A stretch of DNA of 64,000 nt from the NCBI GenBank assembly GCA_002401695.1, contig NVTV01000002.1, positions 310,001-374,000 on the forward strand, given 5' to 3'. Shown here in pieces: positions 30,386 to 40,964 of the stretch; the first letter of the stretch is position 1; each line of letters opens with the position of its first letter. The notes below the pieces were generated by a model. The model saw only the letters and a list, made by a program, of their open reading frames with translations. It was not told where the DNA came from and did no database searches. Origin of the DNA: Alphaproteobacteria bacterium (lineage in GTDB: Bacteria; Pseudomonadota; Alphaproteobacteria; Micavibrionales; Micavibrionaceae). The translations under genes were made by a program, and so were the position numbers.

Positions 30386-33154
30386 TTAATCAGTCTTTAA
30401 TGCGTTTTTCAGTTCGTAAAGCACCTCTAATGCCTCGCGCGGGCTTAATGCGTCAGGGTCAGTATCTGCGAGCTGTTGTTCCAGTGCAGATGGCTCATGC
30501 GTCTGCACCTCTTCTGCCAAAATAGTGTCAAATAATGGCAGTTCATTCATGATGTCCTGTGGTGTATTGGTGCGTTTATCCGATTGCAACATCTCTAAGA
30601 TCGTGTTGGAGCGTGAAATTACAGCCGAAGGGATGCCCGCCAATTGCGCAACATGAATACCGTATGATCGATCCGCACTGCCCTTTATGACTTTATGCAT
30701 GAAGATGATTTCATCGTTCCATTCTTTGACCTGCACCGTGTGACACGATAGCGTATTGAGCGTGCTTTCCAAGGTCGTCAGTTCATGATAATGCGTCGCG
30801 AATAGGGATCGGCATTTGTTCTTGTTGTGCAGATATTCAACGCATGCCCAAGCAATGGATAGGCCATCATAAGTCGCCGTGCCGCGTCCAATTTCATCCA
30901 GAATGACTAATGATCGATCCGTTGATTGGTTCAATATAGATGCGGTTTCCACCATTTCGACCATGAACGTTGATTGCCCGCGCGCCAGATCATCTGATGC
31001 ACCAACGCGGCTAAAGCATTTATCAATGACACCAATATGCGCGGAAGTTGCAGGCACAAACGATCCCGCCTGCGCCATGATGGCGATCAAAGCATTCTGC
31101 CGCAGGAAGGTCGATTTACCCGCCATGTTCGGCCCCGTCAGCAACCATAATTTATGCTCGGGGTTTAAATTACAGTGATTAGGGACGAACGCAGCACTTT
31201 GTTTTTGCAGAACGGTTTCCACAACGGGGTGGCGTCCCTCTATAATATCAAAGTTCAGTGATTGATCAACGTTCGGGCGCACATATTTCATGTTTTGTGC
31301 AAGCTCGGCAAGTGCCGCAGAAACATCAATCGCCGCAATGGTGCGGGCAATTGTGCATATTTCCTCAGAAAGGGCGGTGGCATTTTGCACCATTTTCGTG
31401 AAAATATCGTTCTCTATAGCAATGATTTTTTCCGCAGCAGAGGATATGTCTCGCTCCAACTCTGAAAGCTCCACCGTTGTAAAACGCACAACATTGGCAA
31501 GGGTTTGACGATGCACAAATCGATTGTTTTGCTGCGCATCATTACGGTCATCGTCAACCTTTATCATCAGTTTATCACCATGCTTTGCGGGCACTTCAAT
31601 GAAATAACCAAGCACGTTGTTGAACTTGATTTTTAAGGCAGTGACGTTGGCATCTTTTTGGTATTTCCCTTGTAATGCTGCGATAAGCTGCCGGCTTTTA
31701 TCGCGCAACAAACGCAAATCATCCAGCTTTGCGGAATAACCTGTGCGGATAAAACCGCCATCTCTGGCTAAGGCAGGAGGGGTTTCTTCTAATGCTTGTT
31801 TTAGCTGATCTTGCAGCGCGGCTAAGGCAGGGTTTTGTTGTAGGTTTAGCAAGAAATCTTCGAATATGTTGCGGCTGTTATTATCATCTTGAATCTGCGC
31901 ACGGATGATTTCGCTTTGCGCAAGTCCGTCACGGATCATGCATAAATCTTTTGGTCCGCCGCGATCAACGCTTATGCGAGAGAGGGCGCGCGCCATATCA
32001 GGACACCCGCGTAAGAAATCACGAATAATGCTGCGCATATTTGTATCATTAACAAAGCATTCTACGCGGTCTAAGCGGCGGTTTATCTGCTCTATGTTGG
32101 CTAGGGGGGCGGAAATACACGATTGTAACATCCGCGCACCTGCGCCTGTTATTGTGCAGTCTATAGTCTCTAGTAAACTGCCTTTACGCTCGCCTGATAA
32201 GGTGCGGATCAGCTCTAAACTCTTACGGGTTGCTGCATCAATTTCCATGACTGAATCGGAGGCCATTTTCTCCGGATTACTAATATAAGGGATTTTTCCT
32301 TTTTGCGTACGTAGAACGTAATCAATTAAAGATCCTGCTGCGGATATCTCTGCACGGTTAAAGTTCCCAAAGCTCTCCAGCGTATCAACATTGAAAAAAT
32401 CTTTTAAATGTTGTTTTGTATTTTCACTGTTAAACAATGATACAGGTTGTGGGGTGAGCTTATGTTCAGATAAAGTCAGGATTTCTTGGTATTTCTCGAC
32501 CAGCTTGTCAGAAAGTAATATCTCACTGGGGTCAATACGCTCTAACACAGCGCGCAGATGTGTAACTGGCGTTGTTTGCACCATAAATGCACCGGTGGAT
32601 AGCTCCAGCCATGCAACGCCGCATTCACCTGTAGCTTCTGATAAGGCGCAAAGGTAGTTATTCTGACGCGCATCCAGCAAATTATCCTCGGTCAATGTGC
32701 CTTGGGTCACAATTCTGACCGCTTCACGGTTAACGAGGGTCTTTGATGTGCTTCTGCCTTCGCGTTTTGCGCGGGCTTTGGCTTGATCAGGCGTTTCGGT
32801 TTGCTCACAGATGGCGACTTTGCATCCTGCACGGATTAATTTTGCCAGATATGGTTCATAAGCATGAAACGGAACGCCGCACATTGGGATGCCGTTGCCT
32901 TGTGCCTTACCACGTTGTGTCAGGGTTATATTCAGGATTTCAGAGGCGTTGACGGCGTCATCATAGAATAGCTCGTAAAAGTCGCCCATACGATAGAAGA
33001 GTAGGCAATCAGGGTGGTCGGCTTTCAAGACGTGATACTGCGCCATCATCGGCGTATGACCCTGTGCCAGATATTCACCCATCCTGGCCTCAACCGTTGC
33101 GGAAGATGGCGGCGTTGTTAAGTCATTTGCTGTTGTTTTTGCAGCTTGAGCCAT
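30386..33154 (-). CDS. mutS: DNA mismatch repair protein MutS
   Basis: Mismatch-recognition ATPase. The Phe-x-Glu mismatch wedge is in [15 protein letters not shown] near residue 55. Walker [11 protein letters not shown] lies at about 671, Walker B in [16 protein letters not shown], and the signature helix HYHELTTLE follows. 922 aa is normal for alphaproteobacteria. It is the last gene of the coaBC-dut-mutS run, 23 bases after dut. The N-terminal 25 residues are a disordered Ala/Thr tail. Confidence 0.97.
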   Translation of the reverse strand: MAQAAKTTANDLTTPPSSATVEARMGEYLAQGHTPMMAQYHVLKADHPDCLLFYRMGDFYELFYDDAVNASEILNITLTQRGKAQGNGIPMCGVPFHAYEPYLAKLIRAGCKVAICEQTETPDQAKARAKREGRSTSKTLVNREAVRIVTQGTLTEDNLLDARQNNYLCALSEATGECGVAWLELSTGAFMVQTTPVTHLRAVLERIDPSEILLSDKLVEKYQEILTLSEHKLTPQPVSLFNSENTKQHLKDFFNVDTLESFGNFNRAEISAAGSLIDYVLRTQKGKIPYISNPEKMASDSVMEIDAATRKSLELIRTLSGERKGSLLETIDCTITGAGARMLQSCISAPLANIEQINRRLDRVECFVNDTNMRSIIRDFLRGCPDMARALSRISVDRGGPKDLCMIRDGLAQSEIIRAQIQDDNNSRNIFEDFLLNLQQNPALAALQDQLKQALEETPPALARDGGFIRTGYSAKLDDLRLLRDKSRQLIAALQGKYQKDANVTALKIKFNNVLGYFIEVPAKHGDKLMIKVDDDRNDAQQNNRFVHRQTLANVVRFTTVELSELERDISSAAEKIIAIENDIFTKMVQNATALSEEICTIARTIAAIDVSAALAELAQNMKYVRPNVDQSLNFDIIEGRHPVVETVLQKQSAAFVPNHCNLNPEHKLWLLTGPNMAGKSTFLRQNALIAIMAQAGSFVPATSAHIGVIDKCFSRVGASDDLARGQSTFMVEMVETASILNQSTDRSLVILDEIGRGTATYDGLSIAWACVEYLHNKNKCRSLFATHYHELTTLESTLNTLSCHTVQVKEWNDEIIFMHKVIKGSADRSYGIHVAQLAGIPSAVISRSNTILEMLQSDKRTNTPQDIMNELPLFDTILAEEVQTHEPSALEQQLADTDPDALSPREALEVLYELKNALKTD

Positions 33155-33177
33155 CGGAGCATTACTCTTTTCTCGTA

Positions 33178-33657
33178 TTATTCTTTGCCTGTTGACCCAA
33201 AACCGCCTTCACCGCGTTCTGTATCGTCGCTCAACGCGGTAACGGTTTTCCAGTTCACGTGGGTGTAACGTTCGACAACCATTTGGGCGATGCGCATGCC
33301 GCGCTGAACCGTAAAAGGTTCTTTTCCGTGATTGATCAGGATGACTTTGATTTCGCCGCGGTAATCGGCGTCAATTGTTCCTGGCGTATTCAAAACGGTA
33401 ACACCATGGTTAATCGCAAGGCCGGAGCGCGGACGTATCTGCGCCTCGAACCCTTGGGGCAGCGCAATAGATAGGCCTGTCGGTATCAGGGCGCGATCTC
33501 CTGAACCAAGTTCCAATGCCTCATCCAGTGCCGCTGTCAAATCCATGCCTGCGGACTGCGTCGTTGCATAGGTCGGTAATTTCAGGCCGACTGCATGGCT
33601 AAGGGGCAGTAGTTCAACCTCAATATCATCTTTATTAATTGTTGTTTTATGATCCAT
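33178..33657 (-). CDS. dut: deoxyuridine 5'-triphosphate nucleotidohydrolase
   Basis: Trimeric dUTPase that keeps uracil out of DNA and supplies dUMP for thymidylate. All five motifs are visible: [34 protein letters not shown] and the C-terminal arm [10 protein letters not shown]. Length is 159 aa. The start overlaps the coaBC end by 11 bases, a coaBC-dut fusion of translation common in proteobacteria. Complements tmk in the same window functionally. Confidence 0.97.
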   Translation of the reverse strand: MDHKTTINKDDIEVELLPLSHAVGLKLPTYATTQSAGMDLTAALDEALELGSGDRALIPTGLSIALPQGFEAQIRPRSGLAINHGVTVLNTPGTIDADYRGEIKVILINHGKEPFTVQRGMRIAQMVVERYTHVNWKTVTALSDDTERGEGGFGSTGKE

Positions 33658-34870
33658 TATTTTTATCCATATGATTGATTATCTGTTGTACTAATTTTCG
33701 TGCGATAGAATCTTTGCTGGCACGATCCCATTTCTCATTTTGATCTTGAGTAATAAAATGTATTTGATTTTCCTCTGAACCGAAAGTCTTTTCGATGCCA
33801 TTTGCATCTATTCCTACTTCATTTGCAATAATCCAGTCGCATCCTTTTTTCTTAAGCTTTGCTTTCGCATTATTTTCGAGGTCTTGCGTCTCTGCGGCGA
33901 AGCCAATCACCAATTGAGGGCGATTTTTAGAATGCGTTGATATTGCCTTTAATATATCCGGTGTTTGTTTTAGGTGCAGCTTGGGAACACTACTGTCATC
34001 TGTTTTCTTTATTTTTTGCATTTGCGGTGCATCAACGCACCAATCACTGACGGCCGCCGCACATATTGCGATGTTAACGGGCAATGCGTTGGTGCAGGCC
34101 TCTAACATATCATTAGCGGTTTGGATGCTTGTGATTCTCACGCCTTGCGGGTCAGGCAGATTGGTTGGGCCGGTGACTAATGTAACATCAGCACCTGCAT
34201 TGCGAAGGGCTTTCGCAATTGCATAACCTTGTTTTCCAGATGATCTATTGCCCAGAAACCGAACAGGATCCAACGGTTCATAGGTTGGCCCACTGGTGAC
34301 AAGGGCGGAATAGCCCTTTAGCGGTTTTTCAAAAAAAAAATCTGTGATCGCTGTGAATATTTCTTCTGGTTCACTCATACGACCCAATCCGGTTTCGCCG
34401 CAGGCCATTTCACCATCATTAGGACCAGTGAACATGACACCGCGTTGCTTCAGTGTGTCTGTGTTGGTTTGTGTTGCCGGATTTCTCCACATCTCGGGGT
34501 TCATGCCCGGTGCAAGCAATACGGGTTTATCTGAGGCCAATAACGTTGTCGAGGCCAAATCATTCGCCAGCCCGTGCGCCATCTTTGCCATGATGTCCGC
34601 ACTCGCCGGAGCAACAACGATAAGGTCACTTCCTCGGCTAAGGCGAATATGACCCATTTCTGATTCGTCGTTTAGTGACCATAGTTCACTATAAACTTTG
34701 TGACCCGATAGGGAGGAAATGCTTAACGGGGTTACAAACTGTGAACCGCCTTCGGTTAGAATACATTGAACCGTACCATTGTTCTTTCTAATCAAACGAA
34801 TGAGTTCAAGCGTTTTGTAGGCGGCAATGCCACCTGAAATAATGAGTAATATTTTTTTGTCTTTAAGCAT
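33647..34870 (-). CDS. coaBC: bifunctional phosphopantothenoylcysteine decarboxylase/synthase
   Basis: Two-domain coenzyme A enzyme. The N-terminal flavin decarboxylase (CoaC, about 1-190) has [13 protein letters not shown] and the APGMNPEMW active-site segment. The C-terminal synthase (CoaB) has [24 protein letters not shown], shown here as one family block beginning near residue 190, and VIGFAAET. 407 aa is normal. The codons for FFF near residue 178 form a run of ten T on the coding strand (34331-34340), a potential slippage site. Confidence 0.96.
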   Translation of the reverse strand: MLKDKKILLIISGGIAAYKTLELIRLIRKNNGTVQCILTEGGSQFVTPLSISSLSGHKVYSELWSLNDESEMGHIRLSRGSDLIVVAPASADIMAKMAHGLANDLASTTLLASDKPVLLAPGMNPEMWRNPATQTNTDTLKQRGVMFTGPNDGEMACGETGLGRMSEPEEIFTAITDFFFEKPLKGYSALVTSGPTYEPLDPVRFLGNRSSGKQGYAIAKALRNAGADVTLVTGPTNLPDPQGVRITSIQTANDMLEACTNALPVNIAICAAAVSDWCVDAPQMQKIKKTDDSSVPKLHLKQTPDILKAISTHSKNRPQLVIGFAAETQDLENNAKAKLKKKGCDWIIANEVGIDANGIEKTFGSEENQIHFITQDQNEKWDRASKDSIARKLVQQIINHMDKNNGS

Positions 34871-34900
34871 GGCTCATTATTACGTTCTTCATCTGGGCAT

Positions 34901-34935
34901 GTAAAGAAAAAGCCTCGCTCAAATGGCAAGGCTTT
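34901..34935 (-). terminator. intrinsic terminator after the alanine-rich gene
   Basis: Read on the minus strand, AAAGCCTTGC (34935-34926) and GCGAGGCTTT (34918-34909) form a 10-bp stem with one wobble, followed by TTCTTTAC. It begins 30 bases after the stop codon of the alanine-rich gene. It separates that gene from coaBC. Confidence 0.75.
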
Positions 34936-34964
34936 AAATTCTTATAAAAATTAGGAGAGATGGA

Positions 34965-35573
34965 TTAGTGAGCCATCATGTCTTTAGCGGCATCTTTCGC
35001 TGCGTCAACGGCACTCTCGGCGCTGTCTTCTGCTGTTGCTTCAGCCGCGTCTGTTGCTGTTTCAACAACGGCGTCAGTCGCTGCATCCGCTGCAGGCTCA
35101 ATAGCGTCTTCTGTCACTGCGTCATCAAGGACGTGTTGTGCATCATCCGTTGCGTCTTCGGCAGGTGCCATTGTTTCTGCAACAGCGTCAGCGGCATGAT
35201 CAACTGTTTCAGATATCGCGTCTCCGGCAGATGTTGCGATGTTGTTTAATGCTTCTGCGGACGTTTCAGTTGCTTGTTGCGCTGTTTCCATTGCAGATGT
35301 CGCTGTTTCGCTTACTGTGTCACTTGCCATTGCTGCTGCACTTTGTACTGCTTCAACTGCGTCGGAAGACATGCTTTCAACAGATGCTTTGGCGTTACTT
35401 ATTGTTTCGCCGAAGTTAACACCCAATGAACTATCACCAGATGCCGGTGCGATACTGGCAACAGTTGTGCCATCTTGAGATGTTGTAACATTGTTATAAA
35501 TTGCAAATATCGCAACAAGGCCAGCCGCCAATACTGTTGTCGAATATAGGATTGATTTTGTGAAGTTGCTCAT
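34965..35573 (-). CDS. alanine-rich, membrane-tethered repetitive protein
   Basis: 202 aa of unknown function. One N-terminal transmembrane segment (about residues 8-27, ILYSTTVLAAGLVAIFAIY) is followed by a Thr/Ser spacer. Beyond about residue 55 there are repeated Ala-, Asp-, Glu-, Thr- and Ser-rich units such as SAMETAQQATETS, AADAATDAVVETATDAAEA and DAAKDAAKDMMAH. There are almost no aromatics or cysteines. The spacing of Ala with acidic residues suggests amphipathic helices like LEA or apolipoprotein repeats. The helices would lie in the periplasm if the anchor is an uncleaved signal. Own promoter and terminator flank it. Confidence 0.72.
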   Translation of the reverse strand: MSNFTKSILYSTTVLAAGLVAIFAIYNNVTTSQDGTTVASIAPASGDSSLGVNFGETISNAKASVESMSSDAVEAVQSAAAMASDTVSETATSAMETAQQATETSAEALNNIATSAGDAISETVDHAADAVAETMAPAEDATDDAQHVLDDAVTEDAIEPAADAATDAVVETATDAAEATAEDSAESAVDAAKDAAKDMMAH

Positions 35574-35627
35574 TTTCTAGTCTTCCGTTTATAATTTTTA
35601 TTTTCAATTGTTCATATATTTTGGCGG

Positions 35628-35657
35628 ATAATGCATCAGAACAGGAACGCCTGTCAA
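35628..35657 (-). promoter_or_regulatory. strong candidate promoter of the alanine-rich gene with palindrome
   Basis: A perfect TTGACA (35657-35652), 18-base spacer and CATTAT (35633-35628) on the minus strand predict a start near 35621. A perfect inverted repeat ACAGG-AACG-CCTGT (35641-35654) overlaps the -35 and spacer, a position where a repressor would block polymerase. Confidence 0.5.
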
Positions 35658-35702
35658 ATGAAATGCGACGCATGACCCTTATATGCACATTTAGTTCAGC
35701 CT

Positions 35703-36467
35703 CTAACGCTTTGTTCCTTGATGTATAGCAACGATTCCAGCGGACATATTGTTATATCTCGTGCGTGTGAAACCTGCATCTTGAATGCGCTGTTGTAGGT
35801 GTTCTTGTGTCGGGAATTTGCGGATGCTTTCAACCAAATACTGATAACTGTCTGCATCATTGGCAATTAATTTCCCTAAACGCGGGATGACGTTATAAGA
35901 GAATAGGTCGTATGCTTTGGCAAGTGGTGCAGGCTGTACATGGCTGAATTCGAGACAGAAGAATTTCCCGCCCGGACGGAGAACTCGATATGCCTCGGCC
36001 AGTCCGGTATCTATATGCGTCACATTGCGCAAACCAAAGGCAATTGTATAGATATCAACGCTGTTATCGGGCAGGGGAAGCGCCTCTGCATTGCCTGTGA
36101 CCCATTCAAAATCATTGATCCAGCCTTTATCAATGGCGCGATCCCTACCGACCGAGAGCATGTTATCATTAAGATCACATAGGGTAATATTCGCGCCTGC
36201 GCCTATTTTCTTGCGAATACGAAAGGCAATATCGCCCGTTCCGCCTGCAACATCAAGATAATCCATAGGGCGCCCTGAAATTGTTTTACGCGGACGGATC
36301 ATACGGATAAGTTGGTCTTTCCATAGGCGATGCATGCCGCCACTCATCAAGTCATTCATCAGGTCATATTGATCGGCAACGCTGTCGAAAACACCGATAA
36401 CGCCTTCTGTTTTTTCTTCAGGAGAGACTTCTTTTTCCCCGAACCATGATTTTTCTGGATTTTGCAT
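35703..36467 (-). CDS. ubiE: ubiquinone/menaquinone C-methyltransferase
   Basis: SAM-dependent C-methyltransferase of the quinone pathway. Motif I is LDVAGGTGDIAFRI, and VFDSVADQYDLMNDLMSGGMH and the region FGLRNVTHIDTGL are UbiE signatures. The ATG at 36467 (MQNPEKSWFG) fits homologues; an upstream TTG-like extension to 36512 would run into the divergent murJ region. 254 aa. The first ~30 residues contain a lysine/glutamate-rich tract. The gap to the alanine-rich gene is 129 bases and holds that gene's promoter. Confidence 0.95.
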   Translation of the reverse strand: MQNPEKSWFGEKEVSPEEKTEGVIGVFDSVADQYDLMNDLMSGGMHRLWKDQLIRMIRPRKTISGRPMDYLDVAGGTGDIAFRIRKKIGAGANITLCDLNDNMLSVGRDRAIDKGWINDFEWVTGNAEALPLPDNSVDIYTIAFGLRNVTHIDTGLAEAYRVLRPGGKFFCLEFSHVQPAPLAKAYDLFSYNVIPRLGKLIANDADSYQYLVESIRKFPTQEHLQQRIQDAGFTRTRYNNMSAGIVAIHQGTKR

Positions 36468-36584
36468 GCTGTTATTCTTTCTATAATGCTCGTTCTGCCG
36501 GACGCCTCGCACTTGCTCGGTACAATTTGTATTAATGTTAAAACGTTAATGCAAATCACTATAAACGGTGATAATAGTTATCAC

Positions 36585-38141
36585 ATGAATTTGATGAAAG
36601 CTATGGCTACTGTTGCAGGAATGACGGGTTTATCACGAATCGCCGGATTCGCGCGTGATATCCTGACGGCAGCCTATTTAGGGGCGGGGCCTGCTGGCGA
36701 TGCATTCTTCGTCGCGCTAAAACTGCCCAATTTCTTTCGCCGCGTAACTGCCGAGGGAGCATTTAGCATCGCCTTCGTTCCAATCTATTCTAAAACGATA
36801 GAGCGCGAAAATAAAGAAACAGCCGACCTGTTTGCCAGCAATGCTTTTATGGTGATGCTGAGTATATTATCTGTGGTGACGCTTCTTGCACTTATGATGA
36901 TGCCTTATGTGATTCAGGCGATTGCGCCGGGCTTTACGGGTGATCCCGTGCGCTCACCCTTGGCGATTGAACTAGCACGCATCACCTTTCCTTATCTTCT
37001 GCTGATGTCATTAACGGCTCTTCTGGGGGGCGTGCTGAATGCAGTGAACCGCTTTGCACCGTTCGCTTTTGCGCCCGTCTTATTTAACCTTTCTTTGATC
37101 ACCGCATTGCTGTTGAGCGACCATTTCGAAACGACGGGACACGCTTTGTCATGGGGCGTGTTGGTTGCTGGGTTCTTACAGCTTGGTTTTTTATGGGGCT
37201 GTGCAAAACGCGCAGGTATAAAAATTACATTTGCTTTGCCAAAGATGGATGCAGACATTCGTAAATTGCTTAAAATCATGGGGCCTGCGGTGTTAGGGGC
37301 GGGCGTTGTTCACATCAATTTGTTTGCTGACCTTATCTTAGCGTCATTTTTGGAAACAGGCTCTATCTCTTACCTCTATTATGCAGATCGTTTGAACCAG
37401 CTTCCCCTTGGCGTGGTTGGTATTGCAGTGGGCACAGCGTTATTGCCGATGTTGTCACGCGCCATGATGAAAGATGATAAGCAACACGCGCAGGATTTGT
37501 TTAATCGTGCCTTGGAGATTTGTTTGTTATTGGCACTGCCCGCAGCGATTGCCTTGGCGATCATCCCTTTATCTCTTGTCAGTGTATTGTTTGAGCGCGG
37601 CGCGTTTGATGCCGCAGACAGTCAGATAACCGCCAATGTTTTGATGGCCTATGCGCTTGGTTTGCCTGCTTATATTGCAATAAAGGTGTTCTCAACCGCG
37701 CATTGGGCGCGCGGCGATACCAAAACGCCCGTACGTATTTCGATTGTTGCCACTTTGCTTAATATCGCCCTGAGCATTATTTTGATTCAATATATAGGTG
37801 TCGTCGGAATTGCACTTGCGACTGGTTTAACGGGCTGGTTACAATTCTATCTGCATGTGCGGGCCTTGCGCGATCATCCATCGGCAAAGTTCGATAAGCG
37901 GTTTTTGATGAATATGCCGAAGATCATTCTGTCTTCTTGTCTTATGGGGGGGGGCGTGTATATACTCGCCGCGCTTTTACAGGGCTTTATATTTGACGGG
38001 ACAACGTTATTTCAAGTTATAGGGCTTGCGATTGTTATTTGTTCCGGCGGCGTATTATACGGTGCATCTATTCTGATTACAGGCGTTATTAAGCCACAGG
38101 ATATAAAGAAGTTATTACTTAAGAAGGGTCAAAAGACATGA
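36585..38141 (+). CDS. murJ: lipid II flippase MurJ
   Basis: Polytopic MOP-superfamily exporter (about 14 membrane segments, 518 aa) that flips lipid II for peptidoglycan. The beginning MATVAGMTGLSRIAGFARD and the segment FFRRVTAEGAFSIAFVPIY are diagnostic. The start is set at the ATG 36585; the frame stays open up to 36462 but that part overlaps ubiE and lacks similarity. A run of nine G at 37946-37954 encodes Gly-Gly-Gly in a late membrane helix. The stop overlaps trpS by four bases (ATGA). Confidence 0.95.
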   Translation: MNLMKAMATVAGMTGLSRIAGFARDILTAAYLGAGPAGDAFFVALKLPNFFRRVTAEGAFSIAFVPIYSKTIERENKETADLFASNAFMVMLSILSVVTLLALMMMPYVIQAIAPGFTGDPVRSPLAIELARITFPYLLLMSLTALLGGVLNAVNRFAPFAFAPVLFNLSLITALLLSDHFETTGHALSWGVLVAGFLQLGFLWGCAKRAGIKITFALPKMDADIRKLLKIMGPAVLGAGVVHINLFADLILASFLETGSISYLYYADRLNQLPLGVVGIAVGTALLPMLSRAMMKDDKQHAQDLFNRALEICLLLALPAAIALAIIPLSLVSVLFERGAFDAADSQITANVLMAYALGLPAYIAIKVFSTAHWARGDTKTPVRISIVATLLNIALSIILIQYIGVVGIALATGLTGWLQFYLHVRALRDHPSAKFDKRFLMNMPKIILSSCLMGGGVYILAALLQGFIFDGTTLFQVIGLAIVICSGGVLYGASILITGVIKPQDIKKLLLKKGQKT

Positions 38142-39139
38142 AACGCATTTTTTCAGGCATGCAACCAACCAGCCAGCTCCATTTAGGGAATTATCTGGGT
38201 GCGCTAAAGAATTGGGTTAGCCTTCAAGATGAGGCTGATTCCGAATGTCTGTATTGTGTTATGGATTTGCATGCGGTGACGGCGGAGTATGATCCGGCAA
38301 AGCTAACCGATGCCACGCGCGAGATCGCTGCTGCTTATATTGCTGCAGGCATAGACCCTAACAAGTCCTCTGTTTTTGTACAATCCGCCATCCCTGAACA
38401 TTCGCAATTGATGTGGTTGCTGGCCACTATGGCGCAGATGGGCAAGTTGGAGCGCATGACTCAGTTCAAAGATAAAGCAGGTAAAAATCAGGAACGCGCA
38501 GGGCTGGGGCTGTTTGCTTATCCGGTTTTGATGGCCGCAGATATTCTTATATATAAGGCGACGCATGTGCCTGTCGGTGAAGATCAGAAGCAACACCTTG
38601 AATTGGCGCGCGATTTGGCCGCTACATTTAATACGCGCTATGGCGTTGATTTCTTCCCGCAGCCGCAGCCGGTTATTACAGGCCCCGCACCGCGTGTGAT
38701 GTCTCTTCGTGATGGGTCGCAGAAGATGAGCAAGTCCGCAGACTCGGATATGACGCGGATTAACTTAACCGATGATGCCGATTTGATTGCCAAGAAAATC
38801 AAGAAAGCCAAGACCGACGCTGATCCATTGCCCGAAACTCTGGATGATCTAAAAGGTCGCCCAGAGGCTCTGAACCTGATTACTTTATATGCGGCTTTGG
38901 CAGAAATCAGCAAGGAAGAGGCACTGACTTTATTTACAGGAAAGCAGTTCGGGCAGTTCAAACCCGTCTTTGCTGACTTGGCCGTGGCAAAATTATCGCC
39001 AATTACGATGCGCATGAATGAATTAATGGATGATACCGCGCAAATTGACGCCATTCTCGCTAAAGGTAAGGAAAAGGCGCGCTCTATTACCGTTCCGATA
39101 CTCTCTGATGTGCAAAAAATTATGGGGTTTTACGCGTAG
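38138..39139 (+). CDS. trpS: tryptophanyl-tRNA synthetase
   Basis: Class Ic synthetase. FSGMQPTSQLHLGNYLGA holds the HIGH-type signature at the start, and KMSKS near residue 195 is the second ATP-binding signature. GEDQKQHLELARDLA is conserved in bacterial TrpRS. 333 aa is normal. Translationally coupled to murJ, a typical alphaproteobacterial order. Confidence 0.97.
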   Translation: MKRIFSGMQPTSQLHLGNYLGALKNWVSLQDEADSECLYCVMDLHAVTAEYDPAKLTDATREIAAAYIAAGIDPNKSSVFVQSAIPEHSQLMWLLATMAQMGKLERMTQFKDKAGKNQERAGLGLFAYPVLMAADILIYKATHVPVGEDQKQHLELARDLAATFNTRYGVDFFPQPQPVITGPAPRVMSLRDGSQKMSKSADSDMTRINLTDDADLIAKKIKKAKTDADPLPETLDDLKGRPEALNLITLYAALAEISKEEALTLFTGKQFGQFKPVFADLAVAKLSPITMRMNELMDDTAQIDAILAKGKEKARSITVPILSDVQKIMGFYA

Positions 39140-39247
39140 GGCGAGGCTCTACCCATAAAAATATGTGCCTGTATTAAGAAGATGTTTGCATTTTTCGTAT
39201 TAAAATAGCACAATGTTGACGAGTTAACTTATTGGGACAGCGTAATT

Positions 39248-39904
39248 ATGCACTCTTTTTTCAAATCATTTCTTGTTGGAGCAGCTTTCTGCTCTATAGC
39301 TTTATCATCTGCACAGGCAGAAGTGTTCTTCATTGAGGATCAAAATGATCGCTTTACGGTAACGTTTCCGGATTTGTGGAAAAAAATAGGTAATCAAAAA
39401 CCTGATGATAAGTTGACGGTTGTCGGCCCTGGAGAGAATGCCTTCGCGACGTGTCGTGTGCGCGTACGTAGTGATCGTCGCTATGTTATCTTCCCGAATA
39501 AATTTGGAAATGCGATACAAAAAGTATCTTTTAGTAAAGAGTTCTGGAACAATTATCTTGGTGAATATGATGATGTTTCCGTTGAAGCGTTCAAGGATGA
39601 CGCCGCATTGGGGCTTGGTCATGCCAGTATGGTTGAAGTATCCTATGACACGGCGGAAGGCCCTCTTGTTCATAAACGCGGCCTTATGTTTGCTTCTCTC
39701 TATTATGATCAGCTTTATGTCATTGATTGTTCCACAGAGGCCAGCGTTTATTCAAAATGGCGCACTGAGCTTTTAGGTATCGTGAAGTCTGTTGATTTTA
39801 AAAAGATGCAGTTTGAAAAATCTAGCGGCAATTACAGGGACTTTCAGGATGATGATCCAGTTGAAGTGGTTGGTCCTAGAGAACTGGATGTTTATAAGTT
39901 CTAG
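39248..39904 (+). CDS. secreted protein of unknown function, 218 aa
   Basis: A signal peptide runs to SSAQA (cleavage near residue 24). The mature protein starts VFFIEDQNDRFTVTFPDLWKK and reads like a PsbP/DUF-type beta-rich fold, with the TFPxxW motif common in small periplasmic proteins of this kind. Two cysteines (in ATCRVRV and VIDCSTE) could pair. There are no catalytic motifs and no membrane segment. It stands alone between trpS and tauE, so the context gives no role. The call as an exported protein is firm, the rest open. Confidence 0.72.
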   Translation: MHSFFKSFLVGAAFCSIALSSAQAEVFFIEDQNDRFTVTFPDLWKKIGNQKPDDKLTVVGPGENAFATCRVRVRSDRRYVIFPNKFGNAIQKVSFSKEFWNNYLGEYDDVSVEAFKDDAALGLGHASMVEVSYDTAEGPLVHKRGLMFASLYYDQLYVIDCSTEASVYSKWRTELLGIVKSVDFKKMQFEKSSGNYRDFQDDDPVEVVGPRELDVYKF

Positions 39905-40052
39905 ACTTTAAACAAGAAACATTGTCATAGTCTTGTCACTATCATATAAGAATGATGCGCGTTACCTTTAGGCTGTAAGCTTGATAGGTGACAGGTTTTC
40001 TGTTGATGATTTGGTCGCAATTTAATGCATGCCAATTGTCCTTGGGGTGGTC

Positions 40053-40964
40053 ATGCAAATCTATTTGCCTATTGCGGAAATAAGTATACCGGTAGAGATG
40101 ATTTTTCTGCTGGGTGCTTTTGTTGGTTTCGTATCCGGTGTCTTCGGTGTCGGTGGTGGTTTTCTGACAACGCCTCTTTTAATTTTTATGGGCATTCCCT
40201 CTGCTGTGGCTGTTGGAACGCAAGGTTGCCAGCTGGTGGCCTCCGGCGTTAGTGGTGTGACGTCGTATTGGCGACGCGGGCATGTAGACTTCATGGTCGG
40301 AACGATCATGCTTGTTGGGGGTATTGGGGGCTCTCTTGTTGGCATTGTCTTTTTCCAGTTTATAAAATATATGGGGCAAATGGATTTGATTATCTCATTG
40401 CTCTACATTGTTCTGCTGGGTTCAATCGGCATTATGATGTTATTTGAGAGCATTTTCACAATGTTTCGTAAGAAAAGCGTTAAATCAGAGTTTAATCGTC
40501 TGAAAGCACCGTCTTTAATCTCAAAACTGCCGTATAAGATGCGTTTTCCACGCTCTAAGCTGTATATTAGTGCTCTTGTCCCTGTCGGAATAGGCTTCGT
40601 CAGTGGTTTCTTGGTATCAACAATGGGTGTTGGCGGCGGATTTTTATTGGTGCCGGCGATGATTTATATATTGGGCATGCCGCCGTTATTGGTGGCGGGA
40701 ACATCGCTTTTTCAAATAGTATTTACCAGTATTTTTGCCACAATCATGCATGCAACGGTTAGTAATAGCGTCGATATATTATTGGCTATATTTTTGATAC
40801 TGGGCGGTGTTATCGGCGCGCAGTTTGGCGTTGTTGTTTCCAAGAAAATAACAGGTGCGCGTGCGCGGATTATCTTGGCTCTTCTGGTGCTTGGTGTTTG
40901 TACGCAATTGGGGCTACAGCTGTTTTTCCATCCCTCTGATTTGTTTGTGATGGTGATACAATGA
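40053..40964 (+). CDS. TauE/SafE-family sulfite exporter
   Basis: Inner-membrane transporter with about eight hydrophobic helices in two repeats, each with a glycine-rich turn (VFGVGGGFLTTPLLI and TMGVGGGFLLVPAMIY). The family exports sulfite or sulfoacetate-type anions. The ATG at 40053 (MQIYLPIAE) is chosen because GGGG at 40044-40047 precedes it and alphaproteobacterial homologues begin this way; another ATG in frame is at 40029. The stop overlaps the TIGR02186 gene by four bases. Confidence 0.9.
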   Translation: MQIYLPIAEISIPVEMIFLLGAFVGFVSGVFGVGGGFLTTPLLIFMGIPSAVAVGTQGCQLVASGVSGVTSYWRRGHVDFMVGTIMLVGGIGGSLVGIVFFQFIKYMGQMDLIISLLYIVLLGSIGIMMLFESIFTMFRKKSVKSEFNRLKAPSLISKLPYKMRFPRSKLYISALVPVGIGFVSGFLVSTMGVGGGFLLVPAMIYILGMPPLLVAGTSLFQIVFTSIFATIMHATVSNSVDILLAIFLILGGVIGAQFGVVVSKKITGARARIILALLVLGVCTQLGLQLFFHPSDLFVMVIQ

